Shown: positions 42,531-50,618 of the stretch, one piece after another
How the letters are laid out: every line of letters starts with the position of its first letter
Numbering within the stretch: the first letter of the stretch is position 1
Origin: Actinomycetes bacterium
GTDB taxonomy: Bacteria; Actinomycetota; Acidimicrobiia; Acidimicrobiales; Bog-793
DNA: 50,618 nt
Direction: 5' to 3'
Assembly: GCA_021829645.1 (NCBI GenBank)
Contig: JAKBPI010000017.1
Coordinates: 1-50,618 of the forward strand
Notes under the pieces: model-generated
Seen by the model: only the letters and a program-made list of their open reading frames with translations
What the model was told of the DNA's origin: nothing
Databases searched by the model: none
Program-made: the position numbers and the translations under genes

Positions 42531-44891
42531 GTGGGGGCTAACGATTTCCTGGGAAGTAGTTTAGCAGTGGCAGATACTAACACTATTCCTGCCCCTCAGG
42601 CAGAAATCGAAGAAGGTAAGGCGCTGGCACGTATAGCCGGACTTGAGTTTGTCGACCTCAATAAATTTTCTTCCGTATCATCTTCTTCTGGGCCACAACC
42701 ACGAGCTGCCGTCCTACCGGAGCAATTTGCCAAACGTCACCTTGTCGCCCCAATAGGATGGGAAAGAGGAATTCCGGTAGTGGCAATAGCTTCTCCCGAG
42801 AATGTACTCACCTTGGATGATATAAGGGCTGCCGTAGGGGGGGATATAAGAGTTGTTGTAGCTGCGAAAAGTCAGATTGCACAATATCTGGAAAACCTTT
42901 ACCAAGTCCAGCAAACACCCAAACAGAACGTTGCTTCTAACGCCACTATTGCCAGATTTGAAACCAGCACGAAAACCTCGAAAACGCCAGAAACCGACTT
43001 TGGTATGTCGGTAGATGCCCAAGCTTCCAACGCGATAGCGGATTTCATACTGAAAAGTCAGCCATTCGAACAAGACTACCTAACGGAAGCACCTGAGACT
43101 CAAAATCTGTCTCAAGGCACGATCCCTTTGCTAACGCCCAACGCTGCCATCATGAGCTCGGATCTCACATTCGATGATATTGAAATCCCATCCCCCACTA
43201 AAGAAGCCAAACCGACTTTAGAACAAATTCTGCTTGACTGGTCTCTGGTATCGAAAAAAGACATGGAAACTGCCATTACCGAAAAAGACTCTACGGGGCA
43301 CTCGCTGCGAGATGTCTTGCTTGGTAAAAATCTCGTAACCGAAGAGGATTTAACAAGAGCCACTGCAGTGGAAGCCGGATTCAAGTTTGTTGACTTAAAC
43401 TCCTGGGAAATAGACAAAAGAGCAGTAGACCTTATCCCAGAGGCAACTGCACGTCGTTATAAAGTGCTGGGTATAGGTTTTCATGCTGATAAGCCCGTAA
43501 TAGCCATGGCCAACCCAATGGATGTTTTTGCCATGGATGACGTGAGAACTATCGTAGGCGGTCAGATAGAAGCCTTTGTTTGTAAGGCCGATGAGATAGA
43601 AAACTACATCAGCCGCTTTTACCAGCAGACTGCTGAAGCGGATCTTTTCGCCCAAAATGCCGCTTTGACAGTAGAGGCAGAGCAGCAAGCCCCTGATCTC
43701 AATAATCTACTGAGTGTAGTGGATGACGCTCCCATAGTAAAATTCGTGAATTTGATTCTCAAGCAGGCCCTAAATCAAAGAGCTTCAGACATTCACTTAG
43801 AGCCTTCTGTAGACAATATCTTGGTTAGGTTTAGAATCGACGGTGTTTTGCATCACATCACATCGGCACCTAAAGCCATTCATGCAGGAGTTGTGAGCAG
43901 ACTAAAAATTATGGCTGATCTTGACATAGCCGAACACCGCATACCGCAAGATGGTCGCATTTCCTTACGGGTCGGAAGTAAAGAAATAGACCTAAGGGTT
44001 GCGACACTGCCAACCGTACACGGTGAAAAAGTAGCTTTGCGAGTCTTAGATAAAACGTCGGTAGTCCTTGACCTAGAAAAACTTGGCTTTCAACCAGACG
44101 TTCTGAAGCGTTATGAAATTTCTTACAAAAAGCCCTATGGTACGATTTTGGTAACAGGACCGACGGGATCAGGTAAGTCCACCACACTATACGCCACACT
44201 GGCTAAGCTGAATACAGCCGAACGCAACCTGATTACCGTAGAAGACCCTGTCGAATATCAAATGCGTGGCATCAACCAAGTACAGGTGAACCCGAAAGCA
44301 GGTCTCAGTTTTGCCAGCGCACTTCGCTCTATTTTACGTTCTGACCCAGATGTAGTTTTGGTAGGAGAAATTAGAGACAGAGATACCGCCACAATAGCTA
44401 TTGAAGCAGCCCTGACAGGTCACCTAGTTCTTTCCTGTCTGCATACCAACGACGCAGCAGGTACCCCAATGCGACTTATCGAGATGGGTGTAGAGCCGTT
44501 TTTAGTAGGATCAGCCTTAGACTGCGTACTCGGCCAAAGGCTTGCCAGAGTTTTATGTCATAATTGCGCGGAACCTATCAATCCAACAGAACAAGACTTA
44601 CTGGTAGCCGGGTTTCAAGACATGAATTGGCTAAATAGCATAACGCCGCAGTTCCGTCGTGCCGTTGGATGTCAAGCCTGTGGTGGAACCGGTTATCATG
44701 GTCGCATGTCGATACAAGAGGTCATGCTAATTACCGAGGAAATCGAACGTGCGGTTATAACCAGAACACAAACATCAGAAATACAAAAAATTGCTGTCGA
44801 ACAAGGAATGCAGACCATGCGTCAAGACGGATTGCGCAAAGCTGCACTTGGATATACCAGCCTTGAAGAAATTTTGAGAGTCGTAATATGA
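42531..44891 (+). CDS. pilB: Type IV pilus assembly ATPase PilB
   Basis: Extension motor of the pilus. The 786-residue protein has two N-terminal MshEN/GSPII_E-type domains (about 20-130 and 223-370); the second contains HSLRDVLLGKNLVTEEDL, the region that binds cyclic-di-GMP in some relatives. A C-terminal ATPase follows, with Walker A GPTGSGKST (543-551), Walker B DPDVVLVGE (about 606) and the zinc-binding pairs CHNC (about 676) and CQAC (about 714). The start is GTG at 42531 with GAGGAG 9 nt upstream. Its stop overlaps the next gene by 4 nt. Confidence 0.93.
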   Translation: MGANDFLGSSLAVADTNTIPAPQAEIEEGKALARIAGLEFVDLNKFSSVSSSSGPQPRAAVLPEQFAKRHLVAPIGWERGIPVVAIASPENVLTLDDIRAAVGGDIRVVVAAKSQIAQYLENLYQVQQTPKQNVASNATIARFETSTKTSKTPETDFGMSVDAQASNAIADFILKSQPFEQDYLTEAPETQNLSQGTIPLLTPNAAIMSSDLTFDDIEIPSPTKEAKPTLEQILLDWSLVSKKDMETAITEKDSTGHSLRDVLLGKNLVTEEDLTRATAVEAGFKFVDLNSWEIDKRAVDLIPEATARRYKVLGIGFHADKPVIAMANPMDVFAMDDVRTIVGGQIEAFVCKADEIENYISRFYQQTAEADLFAQNAALTVEAEQQAPDLNNLLSVVDDAPIVKFVNLILKQALNQRASDIHLEPSVDNILVRFRIDGVLHHITSAPKAIHAGVVSRLKIMADLDIAEHRIPQDGRISLRVGSKEIDLRVATLPTVHGEKVALRVLDKTSVVLDLEKLGFQPDVLKRYEISYKKPYGTILVTGPTGSGKSTTLYATLAKLNTAERNLITVEDPVEYQMRGINQVQVNPKAGLSFASALRSILRSDPDVVLVGEIRDRDTATIAIEAALTGHLVLSCLHTNDAAGTPMRLIEMGVEPFLVGSALDCVLGQRLARVLCHNCAEPINPTEQDLLVAGFQDMNWLNSITPQFRRAVGCQACGGTGYHGRMSIQEVMLITEEIERAVITRTQTSEIQKIAVEQGMQTMRQDGLRKAALGYTSLEEILRVVI

Positions 44892-46642
44892 GTGATATAG
44901 CATCAAATACATCGACACAGCAGCCTATTGACTGGGGACAGAGACTCCTATCTGCCCTAATAAGCAATGAGTTGATCTCTTCAGACGAAGCAACACGTGT
45001 AGCAGAAATAGCCACACAGCGGATGGCTCCCATATCCGTCATATTGTCAGATTCCGGACTGCTGTCAACTAAGTCCTGTCTTAGTACATTGTCGCAGATT
45101 TCAGGTGTTAAGGTAGTAGAGCTTGATATCAACCCTCCGAGTACCGAAGCAGCCACCATCTTACCTCCCGGAGTTGCGAGAAGGTTCGGGGCCATAGGAT
45201 ATGCAATAGACAGCAAAAACGATTTATCGGTAGTAGCAAGCACCCCTTTGGGTGAAGACCAGATAGCAAAAATATCTCTTCTCGCAGGACGGGATGTCTC
45301 GACCGTATATATAGCCGATCCTATGCAAATAAGTCAAATTATTACGCGCATAGAACGGGATAATTACTCGGGTGCTTTCATACCTCCCACCGATACCATA
45401 AACCCTACAGCAGGACAAGCAACAAAAGCAGAGACGGCTCCCGTCACTAATGGCAGTGAAGACAGAATGACGGTATCGCAACTTGCCCGCATAGGCAAAG
45501 AAGAGTCGTCTGCCAGCGGTAATACAGCAGCTGCCCCCACGGAAGATCCCACAAGGAAAGATGCCTCCAAGCCAAAGCACCCGGATATAGATCAACTTCT
45601 GACCTATGCCGTAGCTAATAAAGCTTCTGACTTGCACTTGGCCGTTGGATTACCACCGGCAATTAGAATAAATGGCTCAATCCGAAAAATAGACCAATTG
45701 CCCGTTTTGGACAACGATAGTTTGCGCGAAATGATTTATTCAATTCTGCCCCAATCCATCAGGGAAAAATTTGAAGAAACAAAGGAGCTGGACACCAGTT
45801 ACGCAGTAAAAGACGTAGGGCGTTTCAGGGTCAATGTTATGCAGCAACGCGGCTCCATAGGTGCTGTTTTAAGAATGATTCCACACGAGATCCCAGCCTT
45901 CCCCACGCTTGGTCTTCCTGATGTTATCAAAACTTTTGCCGAATTGCGGCATGGTTTGATATTGGTAACAGGTCCGACCGGGTCCGGCAAGTCAACAACA
46001 CTTGCATCCCTTATTGATATCATCAATATGTCCCGCCCACTTCACATAGTAAGCGTAGAAGACCCGATAGAGTTCCTGCATACCAGCAAAAGAGCAATTG
46101 TGAATCAACGAGAAGTCGGAGTTGACACTTACTCATTTTCCGAATCCCTCAAGCACGTACTCCGGCAAGACCCCGATGTAATTCTTGTCGGTGAAATGCG
46201 AGACCTAGAAACCATTTCTACAGCACTTACGGCCGCTGAAACCGGTCACTTAGTATTTGCTACACTTCATACTCAGGATGCACCTCAGACGATAGACCGT
46301 ATCATAGACGTATTCCCCACCAATCAGCAAGACCAGATTCGCGTCCAACTTGCCGGAACTTTGGAAGCCGTAGTCACACAACAGCTGGTACTTAACGCCA
46401 GCGGAACAGCTAGATTGCCTATAGCTGAGGTGATGGTCTGTACGGCCGGTATCAGAAACTTGATAAGAACGGCAAAAACGCACCAGATATATTCACTTAT
46501 GCAAACCGGGCAGTCTTACGGCATGCAAACCATGGATCAGGCCCTTGCCGGAGCTGTCAGAGCTGGTACGATAACAGAAGCTCACGCGTTTGATCGTTGC
46601 CGTAATCAAAATGAACTGCGCGACCACTTAAACACATTATAA
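44888..46642 (+). CDS. PilT-like ATPase with an added MshEN-like N-terminal domain
   Basis: A second PilT paralogue. Residues about 235-584 are a full PilT: SDLHLAVGLPPAIRINGSI, Walker A GPTGSGKST (362-370), Walker B DPDVILVGE, the His box AAETGHLVFATLHT, and GIRNLIR near the end (the PilT AIRNLIRE motif). Residues about 20-165 resemble a degenerate MshEN domain like that of PilB (LPPGVARRFGAIGYAI). A Thr/Ala/Pro/Glu-rich linker (165-235) joins them. Usual PilT is about 350 residues, so this is a fusion. It overlaps pilB by 4 nt (ATGA) and precedes pilC. Confidence 0.85.
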   Translation: MSDIASNTSTQQPIDWGQRLLSALISNELISSDEATRVAEIATQRMAPISVILSDSGLLSTKSCLSTLSQISGVKVVELDINPPSTEAATILPPGVARRFGAIGYAIDSKNDLSVVASTPLGEDQIAKISLLAGRDVSTVYIADPMQISQIITRIERDNYSGAFIPPTDTINPTAGQATKAETAPVTNGSEDRMTVSQLARIGKEESSASGNTAAAPTEDPTRKDASKPKHPDIDQLLTYAVANKASDLHLAVGLPPAIRINGSIRKIDQLPVLDNDSLREMIYSILPQSIREKFEETKELDTSYAVKDVGRFRVNVMQQRGSIGAVLRMIPHEIPAFPTLGLPDVIKTFAELRHGLILVTGPTGSGKSTTLASLIDIINMSRPLHIVSVEDPIEFLHTSKRAIVNQREVGVDTYSFSESLKHVLRQDPDVILVGEMRDLETISTALTAAETGHLVFATLHTQDAPQTIDRIIDVFPTNQQDQIRVQLAGTLEAVVTQQLVLNASGTARLPIAEVMVCTAGIRNLIRTAKTHQIYSLMQTGQSYGMQTMDQALAGAVRAGTITEAHAFDRCRNQNELRDHLNTL

Positions 46643-46676
46643 AAGTCATTGTAAAATCCAATAGGGACTAAATCGT

Positions 46677-47921
46677 ATGCCAACAACTGTTTTTGACTAT
46701 AAAGTAAGAGATTCCAACGGAAAACTGATCAAGGGTAAAATCGAATCGGAAAGCATTGCTGCCGTAGGTAATAAACTCAGGTCCATGGGGTATACCCCAA
46801 TCAATATTCGCCCTGAGAGCAAATTAGACCTACGCCAAGACATTATGATTCCTGGAATCAATGACAGAGTGAACCTCAAAGAGGTAGCTCTGATGAGTCG
46901 CCAGCTGGCTACCATGGTAACAGCTGGTCTTACTCTGATACGAGCTCTTGCTATTATAACTGACCAGTTGACATCCAAAATTTTACAGTCTGCCATCACT
47001 ACTGTCAGAAGAGATCTGGAGCAAGGTGTATCATTTTCACGAGCATTGGAAAAGCACCCAAAAGTCTTCAGCCCCCTCTATATATCGATGATAAAAGCAG
47101 GAGAAGTAGGAGGATCCCTGGATACGACCCTTCTGCGTCTAGCCACTACTATTGAAAAACAGGTAGAACTGAGACGCAAAGTAAAGTCAGCAATGACATA
47201 TCCGGCGATGGTAGTGTTGATAGTGATTGTAGTTGTTTTAGCATTGATGATATTTGTCGTACCGACATTTAAGAAAATCTATACCACACTAAAAGGTACC
47301 CTACCGTTGCCAACGCAAATTGTAATTACCATATCAAACGACCTTGCTACATATTGGTTGGGTGTTTTTATTGTGACTCTTATTGTGGCTACAGTCTTAT
47401 TTAAGCGTTGGATAAATACACCCAGCGGGAGGAAAAAATGGGATACATTTAAGATAAAAGTACCGGTATTCGGGCCATTGATCCATAAAATAGCCATTAC
47501 TAGGGGTACCGGAACCTTGGCATCTTTACTTGCCTCTGGTGTAGGTATCATAGAAGCTCTTGAAATATCGGCTGACAACTCTGGTAACTCTCTAGTAGCT
47601 GATGCACTTCGCTCTTCAGAAGACAGAGTGCGAGAAGGGAAAGGTCTGGCAGAAGCTTTATCGACCTTTCCAATAATACCCAACATGGTAACTCAGATGA
47701 TAGACACAGGAGAAGAGTCCGGAGCGTTGGATGAGATGCTCAACAGAGTGACTAAATTCTATGAAGACGAAATTGAGACAACAGTTGCCAGTTTGTCTTC
47801 GCTTCTTGAACCCCTGATAATAGTCTTCCTTGGTATATCAGTAGGATTTATCGTTGTATCTATGTACCTTCCAATGTTTGGTTATATAGCGCTTGTCCAA
47901 AAGAACGGTGCAAACGCATAA
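46677..47921 (+). CDS. pilC: Type IV pilus inner-membrane platform protein PilC
   Basis: Polytopic protein on which the PilB and PilT motors act. The 414-residue protein has an N-terminal domain beginning FDYKVRDSNGKLIKGKIE and two T2SSF repeats. Hydrophobic segments lie at about 170-195, 222-245 and 378-402. The repeat signatures LMSRQLATMVTAGLTL and TRGTGTLASLLASGVGI are clear. AGGGA lies upstream of the ATG. It follows the PilT-like gene by 34 nt. Confidence 0.93.
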   Translation: MPTTVFDYKVRDSNGKLIKGKIESESIAAVGNKLRSMGYTPINIRPESKLDLRQDIMIPGINDRVNLKEVALMSRQLATMVTAGLTLIRALAIITDQLTSKILQSAITTVRRDLEQGVSFSRALEKHPKVFSPLYISMIKAGEVGGSLDTTLLRLATTIEKQVELRRKVKSAMTYPAMVVLIVIVVVLALMIFVVPTFKKIYTTLKGTLPLPTQIVITISNDLATYWLGVFIVTLIVATVLFKRWINTPSGRKKWDTFKIKVPVFGPLIHKIAITRGTGTLASLLASGVGIIEALEISADNSGNSLVADALRSSEDRVREGKGLAEALSTFPIIPNMVTQMIDTGEESGALDEMLNRVTKFYEDEIETTVASLSSLLEPLIIVFLGISVGFIVVSMYLPMFGYIALVQKNGANA

Positions 47922-48074
47922 ATGGAACCTAAAACGTCATAGCTTCCATTAAATTTACATTCGAGGCATAGAAATAATACCAAAATAAATAAAGGCAAAC
48001 AAAACGGTGGTACTATGTGCCATATTAAAAGATTATGTAAAAATGCAATCTAGACATAAAGTGAGAATTCCCTA

Positions 48075-49817
48075 ATGTCAACCAATATAGGTCTTGAAAT
48101 ATCAGCTACCGCCGTAAGGATAGCCAAGGTTTCCGTAAAGGGGCATCATAAAAGTTTGATTGCTTTCGCTGAAGCCGCACTGCCCCAAGGTGCAGTTGTA
48201 GATGGCGCAATTGTCAACCCAGACGCCGTGGCAACCGCCATTAAGCAGTGTCTGACCGTACCGAGACTAAAAAGTGGGGGTCTTCAAAAAACTACTTCTG
48301 TCAATCTATCCGTCTCAGGCCTTAGGGCCATATCTCGTGAAATCGAGGTTCCATCCGTACCGGATAATGAACTGGATGAAGCAGTCAAACTGCAGGCTAT
48401 AGATTTTATTCCTTTTCCGGCAGAAAAAACTTTATTATCTGCCAGAAGAATTTCTTCAACCCAAGCATCTCCGGGTCAACCTATTAAGGTTATGTTAGCC
48501 GCAGCTCACAGCGATCTGGTATATCCGTTACTTGACGTCATATCCTCTGTCGATCTTATACCAAAGAATATCGATTTGGCTTCTTCGGCTCTTATTAGGT
48601 CGCTGGGTGACAATATAACGACACGGAGCGGACCCGAGGCAATTGTGTCAGTGGGAGCAGATCTGACTCTTGTTGTAATCCATGACGCCGGAAGACCAAT
48701 TTTCGTACGTACCATATCCGAAGGTGGTAACTCGGTCACCAAAGCCATCGCTGCTTCTCTTGACATACCTCTTTCCGATGCGGATAACATCAAGAAATAC
48801 GTGGGAAGGCCTGATCGCCATACGCCACCGGTAGCCGTTGCTGCTGCAAGAGATGCCTCTGCGAAACTCATTACAGAAATTAAAAACTCTATAGACTATT
48901 TTACTTCTACCTATAGTGGTATGCAAATCCGTCGTCTTCTTATTACAGGAGGCGGGTCAAGACTTACTGGCTTTATTGACAGACTCACACAAGCTCTTCC
49001 TATTCCGGTAGAGAGAGCAAGTTGTCTCAAGGGGGTACAAGGCGAAAAAATAGGTCAAGATACTGCACCAGGCAGTCAGCTTGATGATGTAGCTGCCGTT
49101 GCTATAGGCTTAGCTATACCCGAACCACCTAATATAAAGCGCATAAACCTCTTACCGCCGGACTTTGTATCAAGCAAGAAGCTCAAACACACTTCGCGTC
49201 TTATTGCCGTTGCTGTAATTGTAATAATACTGATTTTAGCAGGCTTCTATGGCTACAAGCTTCTCGGCATTCATAACGCAGAAAATGTGGTAGGGCACGA
49301 CCAAGCACAAATCAATCAATTGAATGCGACGATACCCAAATACAACTATGTAGCAATTGAGGCAAAAGAGCTCATTACCGACAAGGGAATAGCCCTCTCC
49401 GCCGTCGCCGACGAAGTGAACTGGCCCCTTGTACTGAAGTCCCTAAACACAACGATGCCAAAGCAACTAATAGTCACATCGTTTTCAGGCACGACCGCTT
49501 CCGCTCCAGCAACACCTCAACCTACTTCGACTTCGTCATCCACACCGACACAATCATATTCTTTACCATTACCTACACAAGTAATTGGCACCCTACAGCT
49601 AGGGCTAAAAGGGGTAAGCGGAAATTCAGGTTATCAAACATTCTACAATTGGGCAAAGGCTACATACAAGTACGGCAAGTTCCAATACACCAATTACAGT
49701 GGTATTTCATCCACAGCTACATCCCCTGCCACTTGGTCCGCGGGCATAAACATTCTCGGTTCCATCCACACCTCCAGATACGCAAAATTTGACCCAACCA
49801 CACCGGTGATACCATGA
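48075..49817 (+). CDS. PilM-PilN fusion, type IV pilus alignment complex
   Basis: Residues 1-350 are PilM, an actin-like cytosolic protein: NIGLEISATAVRIAKV, EAVKLQAIDFIPFP, LITGGGSRLTGF. Residues 351-580 have the hallmarks of PilN: the RINLLPPDF motif (356-364) that normally sits at the PilN N-terminus and binds PilM, one membrane helix (about 376-395), and an extracytoplasmic domain with a Ser/Thr/Pro linker. In most bacteria these are separate adjacent genes; here they form one 580-codon frame without interruption. The stop overlaps pilO by 4 nt. A 153-nt gap separates it from pilC. Confidence 0.88.
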   Translation: MSTNIGLEISATAVRIAKVSVKGHHKSLIAFAEAALPQGAVVDGAIVNPDAVATAIKQCLTVPRLKSGGLQKTTSVNLSVSGLRAISREIEVPSVPDNELDEAVKLQAIDFIPFPAEKTLLSARRISSTQASPGQPIKVMLAAAHSDLVYPLLDVISSVDLIPKNIDLASSALIRSLGDNITTRSGPEAIVSVGADLTLVVIHDAGRPIFVRTISEGGNSVTKAIAASLDIPLSDADNIKKYVGRPDRHTPPVAVAAARDASAKLITEIKNSIDYFTSTYSGMQIRRLLITGGGSRLTGFIDRLTQALPIPVERASCLKGVQGEKIGQDTAPGSQLDDVAAVAIGLAIPEPPNIKRINLLPPDFVSSKKLKHTSRLIAVAVIVIILILAGFYGYKLLGIHNAENVVGHDQAQINQLNATIPKYNYVAIEAKELITDKGIALSAVADEVNWPLVLKSLNTTMPKQLIVTSFSGTTASAPATPQPTSTSSSTPTQSYSLPLPTQVIGTLQLGLKGVSGNSGYQTFYNWAKATYKYGKFQYTNYSGISSTATSPATWSAGINILGSIHTSRYAKFDPTTPVIP

Positions 49818-50428
49818 AAAATTTACTTAAGCAACCGACAGTAATTGCATCTATCGTCATTCTCCTACTAGCCATAATTGTATGGTGGTTCTTTCTTGTC
49901 TCCCCGGCACAGAATAAACTTGCCAGTATTCATCAGCAGGAGCAGCAAGACCAATCACAAATTCTTTCCCTACAAAACGAACTAAATACCTTAGAAGCGG
50001 AAAAGGGAACTATTCATAAAGAACTACCTTTTATTACCAAGGTCTTTCCTGTTGCATTCCCATACAATCCACAGAGACCGGCTATAGTGTTACAACTTTC
50101 AAAGCTTGCTACCAAAAATAACCTTACCTTGCAAACCGTTTCCAACTTTAACCTTGGCAACTTCAATGGATATGTCGATGATACAATATCCATGACAGTC
50201 CAAGGTACATATAGCAATGATTATGCATTTTTACAACAGCTATACACTCTGAAAAGAGTATTTACAATTCAGTCACTACAGATATCCGGATCAAATGTCA
50301 ATATTTTGGATTACACTTCACCTAGTACCGTTACGTTCTCTCTAACGGTAAATGCTTACACAGACCAACCTTCTTCCGGGACAGTACCTCCTTCAAGCTT
50401 TAAACCACTAACACCAAAAAAGAAATAG
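49814..50428 (+). CDS. pilO: Type IV pilus protein PilO
   Basis: Inner-membrane partner of PilN in the alignment complex. The 204-residue protein has one N-terminal membrane helix (about 10-29), a coiled coil (about 33-68) and a ferredoxin-like domain (AIVLQLSKLATKNNLTLQTV). A Pro/Ser/Lys-rich tail ends it. It overlaps the pilM-pilN gene by 4 nt. No pilP or pilQ follows inside the window. Confidence 0.85.
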   Translation: MKNLLKQPTVIASIVILLLAIIVWWFFLVSPAQNKLASIHQQEQQDQSQILSLQNELNTLEAEKGTIHKELPFITKVFPVAFPYNPQRPAIVLQLSKLATKNNLTLQTVSNFNLGNFNGYVDDTISMTVQGTYSNDYAFLQQLYTLKRVFTIQSLQISGSNVNILDYTSPSTVTFSLTVNAYTDQPSSGTVPPSSFKPLTPKKK

Positions 50429-50489
50429 TACAAGCTCACTAAAAATCAGCATTCTAACTTGATCGTGAGCGTAGCATGGATACAGGGGT

Positions 50490-50520
50490 TGTGGAATTGC
50501 TCACGAATTTGGACACGTTC
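50490..50520. repeat. Possible terminal inverted repeat of the IS3 element
   Basis: The stretch begins TGTGGAATTGCTCACG and lies 42 nt beyond the transposase stop. IS3 elements usually start with TG and have 20-40 bp ends near the orfB stop. The other end is outside the window, so this is tentative. Confidence 0.35.
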
Positions 50521-50531
50521 ATCTCTAATTC

Positions 50532-50618
50532 CTAAGCCACTCTAGCATCAGCTAATGCTTCAAATGCAATAGGTGACAGATAGTTAATACTTGAATGTAT
50601 ACGTTTGTGGTTGTACCA
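50532..50618 (-). mobile_element. IS3-family transposase, C-terminal end (cut by window)
   Basis: The last 28 codons read WYNHKRIHSSINYLSP then IAFEALADARVA and a TAG stop at 50534-50532. The YNxxRxHSSxxYxSPxxFE pattern is diagnostic of the end of IS3-family orfB (DDE integrase). The rest lies beyond the window edge. The element sits about 60 nt after pilO, on the opposite strand, so it may separate pilO from any further pil genes. Confidence 0.85.

Overview
The window looks like the chromosome of a moderately low-G+C member of the Actinomycetota, probably near the Acidimicrobiia; the class is an inference. Evidence: the blocks nadK-recN-(...)-pyrG-Nudix-xerD and infC-rpmI-rplT-trmH-pheS-pheT are arranged as in actinobacteria. 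A DUF1844 gene lies divergent from infC, ftsZ lies in a dcw cluster without ftsA, and MurE carries the DNPR signature of meso-diaminopimelate-adding enzymes. A DUF929 thioredoxin-like membrane protein is also present. I see no rRNA, tRNA, CRISPR array or prophage.

Layout. 1-627 has no convincing gene. 628-6909 holds acpP-fabF, an ABC1/UbiB-type kinase, bioD, an oppositely oriented NYN-domain gene and bioB, so fatty-acid and biotin synthesis. 7146-7502 is a small unrecognised acidic protein. 7511-13571 (minus) is the translation block pheT, pheS, a SpoU methyltransferase, rplT, rpmI and infC, with a clear terminator between rplT and the methyltransferase gene. 13736-14140 (plus) is DUF1844, whose promoter appears to share its -10 with infC. 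14143-20953 (minus) runs, in transcription order, pyrG, Nudix, xerD, def, fmt, rpe, hisG and a cold-shock-like gene. 21218-22189 (plus) is the DUF929 protein. 22192-24692 is recN and nadK, followed by a coiled-coil protein with a basic tail.

25396-39682 (minus) is the dcw cluster in the order mraZ, rsmH, ftsL, a previously unmarked 53-codon ORF, ftsI, murE, mraY, ftsW, murG, murC, murB, ftsQ, ftsZ. It has many 1-4 nt overlaps, and murF and murD are absent. Its promoter (TTGACA-N16-TAAAAT) is overlaid by four TGG-type repeats at an exact 10-bp period, which looks like a MraZ operator. 40124-50428 is a type IV pilus assembly locus: pilT, pilD (minus), pilB, an N-terminally extended pilT paralogue, pilC, a pilM-pilN fusion and pilO. 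The window ends inside an IS3-family transposase gene.

Most notable points: (1) a 53-aa ORF fills the ftsL-ftsI gap exactly, overlapping by 1 nt upstream and 4 nt downstream; (2) two genes of translation initiation appear to use non-standard starts, infC with AUA and fmt with CUG; (3) PilM and PilN are fused, and one PilT carries an extra MshEN-like N-terminal domain; (4) murD and murF are missing from the dcw cluster; (5) several clear regulatory palindromes or repeats lie upstream of acpP, pilB, mraZ and infC.
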